From NCBI GenBank assembly GCA_947172415.1, contig OX359198.1:5549401-5613400 (forward strand): 64,000 nucleotides of DNA, given 5' to 3'. A model generated the notes under the pieces. It did not search any database, was not told the origin of the DNA, and saw nothing but the letters and a program-made list of their open reading frames with translations. How positions within the stretch are numbered: position 1 is the first letter of the stretch; the number at the start of each line of letters is the position of its first letter. The translations under genes were made by a program, and so were the position numbers. Shown here piece after piece: positions 23,101 through 32,100 of this stretch. The DNA is from Chondrosia reniformis (Eukaryota > Porifera > Demospongiae > Chondrillida > Chondrillidae).

Positions 23101-26100
23101 AGTAGAGGGATGTGAGGGGAAGTGGAAAGAGGGAGGTGAGGGGAAGGAGAAAGAGGGAGGTACGTAAGGGGGAAGTGGAAGGAGGGAGGTGAGGGGAAGT
23201 GGAAAGAGGGAGGTGAGGGGAAGTGGAAAGAGGGTACAAATTTCTAGATCCACCCATGCAGTATTCTCTATAATAAGCCTTCTACCCTAAAAGGTTATGA
23301 TTGACCAGACTAGACAGTCTTCAGAGAGCATCCCCTCCAAATATGGTAGATGAACTACAGATACCATAATAACCTACGGGCATCTGTCCTTCCACAAAGT
23401 CCTGGTGCTTTCTCATCAAATCCTCCACGTCATCAATAGAGTCACCAAAAGAATTCATAGCCAAGAATTCTGAGCACTCCTTGTCATGCCATGCTAGTAT
23501 CTACGTGCACATACGTACATATGAACAGGATTTGTAGCAAACTGACAGATAATGATTTATCTTTAGGAATCATAAATGTGGAGTATGCATGTGTGAATAA
23601 TTAAATTCATGATCAAAATAATCAATCAGTTCATATATCAGAATCTAATGTACATTTAGTGCTGCAACTTTGTCAAATGGACAGACACCAACCTGAAACT
23701 TGGTGTCTGCATTCACAGACATCCATAAAACATGTCCAAGAATTTGTAAATTTCGACATTCACTCATATTTGCATAAAAATTACAGTCAAATATCATCAA
23801 GAAAATATTTTCTTCAAAACTAATTGCTGGAAATTAAACTAAGGACATCCAATTTGGACTACCAGTGCTCTGCTACCACAATAATGTCTCTCTCTTATTT
23901 GGACTACCAGTGCTCTGCTACCACAATAATGTCTCTCTCTTATTCTAACTATAAATTGTAACTAGACACCATTTATATCAATCAGCATTAAATCAATTTA
24001 ATTAATCAGAGCAAGCTGACAATCAAAACCAGCCCATTTCCTAAGGGAGCAGCCATCTTTGCAATACAACTACGTACGTAAGTAGGACAGTGCTACTTGT
24101 AGTCTGACATAGCCCGACCACTGTTCTTCCTCCATTTTGTTATGACATCATAACAAAATGGAGGAAGAACAGTTGTCAGGCTACGTCCAACTATGCTACT
24201 TGTAGTACGGGGATGTAGGTACAGATGTAGTACAGGTGTCTATGGTACTCTACATCATTAGGAAAGCTAGCAAGATACAAGTGTCTGCATGATTACTGAC
24301 CTCATCAGCAAGTCCTTGAAACTGTAACCAAGTGAGTGTCTGCTCCAGGAGGGACTGGCGATTCTGCCACACCATTATCAGTCTACTCAACTGAGTCTCG
24401 TCTTCAGATACAATCTTTGCGATCATGGTTCGATCTCCTTTATCCCAAGATGCACACTTGTGGTAGACGGAAAGCCTGATCTGCTGGTCCATTGGACTGG
24501 TGGGATTGCTAAAGTGTTTGGTCTGTCTGGTCTGTCCGCTCTTTGAAGGAGTGACGGCATCCAGACTGAGGTGTCTCCTCAGGTTCATGTTCCCGGGTTT
24601 AGGGGGCGTGGCCTGCCTCTTTAGGGAGAGAGGGTCTGACCTGGGAGCTACTGATAATTGCTGTCTCATCTTGGGAGGTTGGTGAGGGGGAGATAAGGAA
24701 TGGGCAGTGCCTCTCTTACTGGACAGAGGCTCAAACCCTGTGGACGGGCTCCTTCTAGTTGCACTGTAGGAGTGCAAGGAAAAGGCACTTGTCTTCTTCC
24801 TCCAGGTAATCCTGTTACCGAAGAGAAGGCTGTCAGTTGAGTGGTTGCCATTTTTTTCTGGTCCAAGTTCCAAGGCACTGTTCCTTTGATGAGACCTTCC
24901 GGAAGTGGAATTATTGTTTGTTAAGCTTACAGATGAAGAGGGAGGCAACATTACTGGTGAGGGTGGGGTGCCTGGTGAGAGCACTTGGCAGTCTGATAGC
25001 TCCTCCTCAGCTAAGGAGGGATGCCGCTCCATAGAGGGAGAGTTGTGTCGTTTGCTAAAGTACTTGGTCTCCAGTGCAGGAATGTGACCCTGAACCAAAG
25101 CTGCCCACTTGTCCATTTTGTTGAGAAGATTTAGGCTAGAGTCCTTAACAGATGTCAAAGAGCCTGTCAATGATTGCTTGAGCATCAAATGCTTCTCCAG
25201 TTCTGAGGTGCAATAGGACAACGTGTTTGGGTGGGTCTTCTGTGAGTACAACATATTGTGCTCTGCACACATCTCCAGAAACTACAGAATTGAAAATAAT
25301 ATATTGCATATATACAAATACGTACTATATTAATAAACTGGCATCATTACATTATTAGTGTTACTGTATAGACATTACAACGTATATTAATAAACTGGCA
25401 TCATTACATTATTAGTGTTACTGTGTAGACATTACAACGTATATTAATAAACTGGTATTATTACCTTATATAGACAAGTGTTACTATATTAATAAAACTG
25501 GCGTTATTAATTAATAGAACAAGTCTTGCTACGTATACTAACAGAATTTATTTCAAATAAATAAAGCAGTACTGTAATTAAATCCTGTTGATAAAAAGGT
25601 ATGTATGTATAATGAATAAACACAGAAGCAAGCATACAAGTTTAATGTTGTTTAAAAGCTACCAAAATGGCAGGATCAAAAGCCAAGGATCTGCCTATTT
25701 GGTCAGTGTATTAATAGCTGGCCTTGCCCAAGGAATCAATCATTACATTTGTACATACATATACGTATACATACAGTATACATAAAAATGGATGGCCAAT
25801 TTAGTGAAGGTTACTTGTGTGTGCTGGCTGTGGAAGGATTGGGATCCTTCCATCACACTCTGTCTGAGAACAATGAACTCCTCCGCACGTTTACATTCCA
25901 AATGCACTTCATCCACAACAGCTTGAATAGTCTCTTTTTTCAAAGACTGGGCTTGAGACATTTCACAGGATCGAACTTCAAACTTGCTCATATTAGACTT
26001 AACCTTCTACAGTAACAAAAACAACAAGTGTATACGTACATGCAAATGGCATAGGATTCACAGAAGATCAAGATAAAGAAAAAGACAAAGACTCCTAGGA

Positions 26101-29100
26101 TCGCTGATGAAGGGTGGAATTCCCAGAAACAGCTGTCTGACCCAGTGGAGAAGAAGATGAAAGAAGGGAAAAAAAGAAAAAAGACTCTTGTATCTTCATC
26201 CAAAGCTCTTATCAAGTTTACAGTAGTTCCCCTATAGGCTTTTTTACAGAATAGGCATAGCATGTAGGAAAATGGTATATTAGATTTTTCATGCACATGT
26301 CTTTGAGATGGTCTAATGAATAAAGGAGTTCCACACAATTGAGGACACAATTAATAACTATGTTAATTAAATTATATATGGTATAAATGATTAAGTGGAA
26401 TCAGCCTGCACCAATATGTGTACAAGACACACCTCAAAATGCATTGTTAAGAGATTTGCTTTCTCTGTCAGCTTCTGCACACTGTCTGTGTGGTTTCCCA
26501 CACCAGGAACAGACAACAGATCCTCCATTATGGCACCATAGTCAGAGTTGATCTACAAAAGGACAAACAAACCAAGTTCTAGTGCATGCACTGTAGCAAT
26601 AGAGCGCAAGCACTGTAAATACAGACTTCTAGTCAGGATTTACATACAAGGTTATGAGGTAATACAAGGATTACATCCCAAATAAAGGGTTTCACTTTTA
26701 AACTGCATTAGTTTCTCTGAAAAGACGTATAGGTACTTCTTTACCAGACACATACGAATTGAATGGCCTTATTGAGAGATGGATCAAGTAAAATCTAAAT
26801 ACATTCCTCTCCATGAGTGTCTGTTGTACAAAGGTGACCTTTTAGAGCCCACTTTGAGGCAGTCACTATACCATGACACACGGTGGAAATGTACGTATAT
26901 TTCTTGATATCCAGTCCACTAAACATTTCTAGTGCTAAAGATAGATCTAGAGCATAAGCAGGGAGCTAGCTTGGTAAGAGAACAACAGTGTTACCTTAGA
27001 AGCCTCCCGCTTTAGATCAAGGAAGTCAAGGCTTTTCCGTAGTTTGTCCTTTATCATTTCAACACCGTCAGTCAACCCAGAGAGAAAGTTCTTCAAATCA
27101 TCTAAAATCTCTTTAATGTGACTTGTAGCTGGAGTCCTGTCGACATCAGAAACAACTATTATGTGTTCATATCTTTGAAGGGCTAAAACCAGCTTTGTTC
27201 CCCTGAGCAGAAGGTCTCCATGGTGATCAACAAAGGATTGGTGGTTCTGAAGAAAGACTTCATATCTTTGGTGGGCATCATCTAGAGTCTGTGCCTCATC
27301 AAGAGTATTTTCAACTTCTAGCCAGTACCACACTTCACCCTTAAACTACACAAACATATAAGTGTAACCATTGTTCTGGCTAAATTGAGCCACATACAAA
27401 AATTAGTTTACAACATTGTAAAAGAAACAGGAAAAGTCATCGCTATGGTTACTGCAGCTCAATGACAGAGCAAGAATGACTATGTACAAGTGCCATGGAC
27501 TTGCTTCTCAGCTCAGACTGTACAACAACATACTACACAAGGTCTTATTCAATAAGAAAGGAGTACAAACCAATTACTGTAAACTGCAAAGTAAGTTTAG
27601 TTCCCTAGAGACCTTTAATACAGAATAGACGTAGTACGTACATAGGAAAATGGTGTTTCATTATTAATGACATGAATGAGCAGGATGTAAGGACCTCATA
27701 ATATAATTAAGATGTAACAGATGATACGCACAAGCACAGAACAGTCCTCATTCTCAACAAGCATAAAGGAACACGTACCTTCTTACAATCCATCTCAAAT
27801 GACTTGTACTTTAGTGAATGTGTCAAGAGATCCTCTCTCTCATCCAATACAGCTTGTATGCCATTCCATTGGGTTTCTATGGTGACTAGCTGTCTTTCCA
27901 CAAACGCTATAGACCCTGAATAGTCCAACACAATATCGTTCCTCTTTGCATTACTACTGCACTCTCTGAGCTTCTGTTTCATCTGCTCCCCTTTAGTTCG
28001 GAAATGGTCAAATGTGATGACAAGATCATTTTTGTCCTTTTCAAACCCGTCCATCAAGTCCTGGGACTCCACCAAGGTGTAAGCTATTCCTTCACAGGGC
28101 ATGAAGGTCCGAATGTGATTGAGCCTCTTGTGCAACTACAGTAACCAAGGTAACGACGCTAAACATTTGAAAACAAATGCTCAACATTATGGTAGACTTT
28201 GGCCATTTTATTCAACTATGCCCAACAACACTGTAAAACTACTCAATCTCTACTAACACTATGCATGTTCCTGTGAAATTCCTTTGAAAGGAGAAGAACT
28301 TCTCTGTGTTCATCCAGCTGGTTTGTAAAGTGCTGTAAAGATATTTCCAACACTGAAATTTCATCCTCCATCAAATCCTTATTGACCAAACCAGATTGTG
28401 ATAGATACTTTGCCTCTCGTATCAGTTTGTGACACAGAGCATATATAGGCTGAATAGAGAGGGAAAAGAGTCATAAACAAAAGTGAAAGAGGTACGTATA
28501 TCAGGAATCAAATGTGAGGATAATAGATTGCGATTTATCCAAATTACAGGTACAAGTAAAACATTGTGGTTAAAAGAATGTGAGATAAAGCTTAAAGTGT
28601 ACGGATTAGTATACACAATTACAGAGGTGTCAAATAAAAGCACGTCAAAAGATTATGTATGTGGGCAAAACTTGCAATATCACGTTCTTTAGACACACAC
28701 ATTCAACTCCTGATACGTATACGTATGATAATTGAAAATCTATCTACAACACTGGGATATTACATACATACCTCTGATTTGGACTCAAATGAGTCGTGTT
28801 CCTTGATTAACTGTTCTGTTGTTGCCACGTCTGACCCAATCTTGTTTGAGGCAGATATAAAATCTACTCCTTCATTCTCCAGCCACGACTTTACTTTACT
28901 AGATTCCAGAGTGAACCTCTTCAGGTTTAGCATTTGGCACAGAAAGAGGTCCTGTTGCTTCCACAACTGGCTCAAACGCTGCTCATCAGCAGACGCTTGT
29001 TCCAAAACCTCACTCACATGGCATAAGCTGCCAAGGAAGTTGGGATGCAGTCCTACATAGAGAACCACAAACAGACAGGCACTCAAAAAATAGATCACTA

Positions 29101-32100
29101 TTTGAAGAAAATGGACGTCAAGTGAACTTTAGTTCTGCCCATTAGCTCATTGTGCTCCTCATGAGTGGGTGGGGTAAAATCCAGAGTCGAACAGTGATGA
29201 TATGGGGCTCAATTAAGTAAGGGAATATATCCTCAAATGCTTAGCTTTCCATCCACATATATAATTATAGACACCAGACAATACTCAGTACAGACATATC
29301 TAATTAACACAATATGAAATATTAGTACAATATGAATTAGCACAATTTAGGAATTGTATGAGGTCACTTCCTCAGAGTTTAAATACAAAAGATCATTACA
29401 TGTTCCAGAAGATGGTAAATGACATGCACAAATGACATGACAGAAAAAGCTGCCTGACCAAGTGGAGAAATGAAGAAAAGAAGCCTAACTGTATCCTCAT
29501 CCAAAGCTCTATAGGTTGCCCAAAGTCATTAGTCTAAGGAAATTGTTTTAGTCTAGTCTCCTTATGTTTCCATATGTTAATAGGTGTGATAACCATAATT
29601 AGGAACATGTGCTCTAGATGGTACATGCACGTCCTCCATAATTAGGAACATGTGCTCTAGATGGTACATGCACGTCCTCCATAATTAGGAACATGTGCTC
29701 TAGATGGTACATGCACGTCCTCCATAATTAGGAACATGTGCTCTAGATGGTACATGCACGTCCTCTATATCTTGTTATCTACCAGTACAACAAACCTTCA
29801 GTTGTGAGCGTTACAGGTTCCTTCATTATCTTGGTCATTGCATGGCCATGCCTCTTCAGGCTCTCAAAGACAGTCAGGTACTGTTTCTCCAAGTCATTGT
29901 TCTGACGTATCATTTGCTCACATACTGGTACAGACTCGGGAATGGTTAAAAATGGCTGACACCTATCGACCCAGTCCTGCATCTTTGCTGAATACTGGAG
30001 TGACATCAACCAAAAATAAACAAGTAAAATGATACACCTTGTTAATAACCACATTTAGATACTAAAAGTAACACAGGTCATTGCATTATACATATCAGAT
30101 ACTTGCTGCCTCTTACCACAAGACACCACATCTTAATTGCTTACTGTGTATAATGTAATACATGTACATATGGAAGTCATGCCTATAGCTGTGTATAGTG
30201 TAATACATGTACATATGGAAGTCATGCCTATAGCTGTGTATAGTGTAATACATGTTATTCTTTTGACAGAAAGTATCTAGTTAATTATGACATTTGAGTA
30301 TAAACAGTCCAACCAACTGATTGCACAATGAAAGTGAGGTATACCCAAACTGGCAGTAGAGAGATACTGTGATCTCATAATGAAGTACTTAGAAGGTACT
30401 TAACTAAACAATAAGCACACTCTAAACATTGATATACATGCCCTTGCACCCCTGGAGGCCCTTGACCTACCTCATCGACTTTCATTCGGAATTCAATAGA
30501 CACTTGAAAGAGCTGGCTCCATCTCAACAGTTGAGTTTTGAAATCTTCCCACTGACATTTAATTTTGGACAATAAAATGGATACCTCTTGGTTACCATAG
30601 CTACCATTTTTCAACAACTGTTCACCCATCTGGTATACCCTTAGGTAGTCGCTCTCCTTGTTCTAAACAAAGAGTATAGAGTAAGGAATAGTTAAATACC
30701 TATCTACATCGCTAGAGCCCTCTAGAACTAAATGAGCACTACAAGGGTTTAGGACAATGAGGTTATTTTAATCAGTACTGTATAAACAGACTTGTGTATA
30801 TGTTGTCATAACAACACACATACCAGCATTTCCTTCCTGGTGAGCTCATGGTCTCTGTAGGCAGCTTGAGCCTGACTTAAACTGGTACCCACAGCTGTCT
30901 TGGAGAGCAAGTAAGCATGGCCCGTCTCACAGATCCATGACATAAGCTGCAACCAATCAAATGATTGTGTGTATTTTAAACCACAGCTGAACTAATTATA
31001 CAATAAAACATTGCCTACCTCATGAATGTCTCTTTCAAACACTCGCAGCTGCAAACATTGGTCAAGCAGAACTGACTTTTCTTTCCACAGTTGCTCCACT
31101 TTGTAGAGAAGGTCATTAACTTCTGCAAACTTTGTTTCCACAAAGGTCATCCTCTTGACAAAGTCTGGATGTCTGGTCGCAGTGAAGGCACTTGGGTGCA
31201 AAGCTGGTAGCCTCAGTCTTGCAATATCTGTATGAACTTGCTTAGCTAAGGAGGCCATGCTCTCAGCACTGAATCTGGTCTGCAGCTCAATGTGGTCCTT
31301 TACCATGAGGTGGGCACTGTACACTTCAGGTGCCAAGACGTAGCTGGACATCTTGTTACTCACACCCTCCAACTCTCTCAGTTTCAGAAGCAGCTGGGCA
31401 GTGAGGTCGTCCAGGATCTACAGTGTCAAGCAGGAGGCATTGCTAATGAGTGTGGCTAATGGGTGTGGCTAACGAGTGTGGCTAATGAGTGTGGCCATAT
31501 AACATCAGCTATAAATGAGCAAATGGCTTCTTAAGTGAGAAAATCATAAATTTCTGGTTAGATCATCTTTGAAATAAGTCACATTAAATTGAAATCTCAC
31601 TTTTGATGTACCTATTATGAGAACTAAAGTTTGTCACTTCCTATAAATGATATAAATAATTGACAGATTGGAATTTGAAAAACTAAGAGCAAATGAACAA
31701 GGAAGTGGTATGTGGGTGTGGCTTCATACTTTGGCAGTTTTCATCCACTCTTGGTGATCGTATGTCAAATTCCCGTGTAAGTTGGGAGGAACTTGATTTA
31801 TTCCGATGTGATGCCAAAGTTCACTGTAACTCTCCAACATGGTCACCTGTCAATTATGTACATACAAACTGTAACACAATACTGTGACTGCACAAACTTG
31901 TAATGCTACACACAAAACTGTTATATGATGCAGGTGTGAAGCAGTGTATACAGTTCCTGTGCACTCACAGCAAAAGGATATTTAGTTTTTTTTGAGCTGC
32001 CTTTGAACTTCTGCATGATTCCTTTTGGCTTTATCACAAGTGCAAGATGTATGTGATCAGAAAATGTTACCTGCAATTAGGCAAGCGGTAATTTAATGGT

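Larger units (their letters stand above)
20708..31417 (-). other. TRIO: Trio spectrin-repeat region
   Basis: Exons: 31019-31417, 30824-30946, 30471-30662, 29796-29994, 28772-29052, 28258-28449, 27779-28135, 26995-27345, 26433-26552, 25815-26006, 24301-25281, 23378-23500, 22893-23084, 22360-22449, 21414-21569, 20708-20895. They encode long amphipathic helices with spectrin-type Trp positions (VEQLWKEK, LSQLWKQQ, ETQWNGI, SAKWREAV). Most boundaries are phase 0 and four exons are exactly 192 nt. The last exon ends in a charged helix leading to DH1; its GTCAGT donor at 20707 is the one that keeps frame. The 22360-22449 exon has a poor polypyrimidine tract and is the least certain. Confidence 0.85.
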
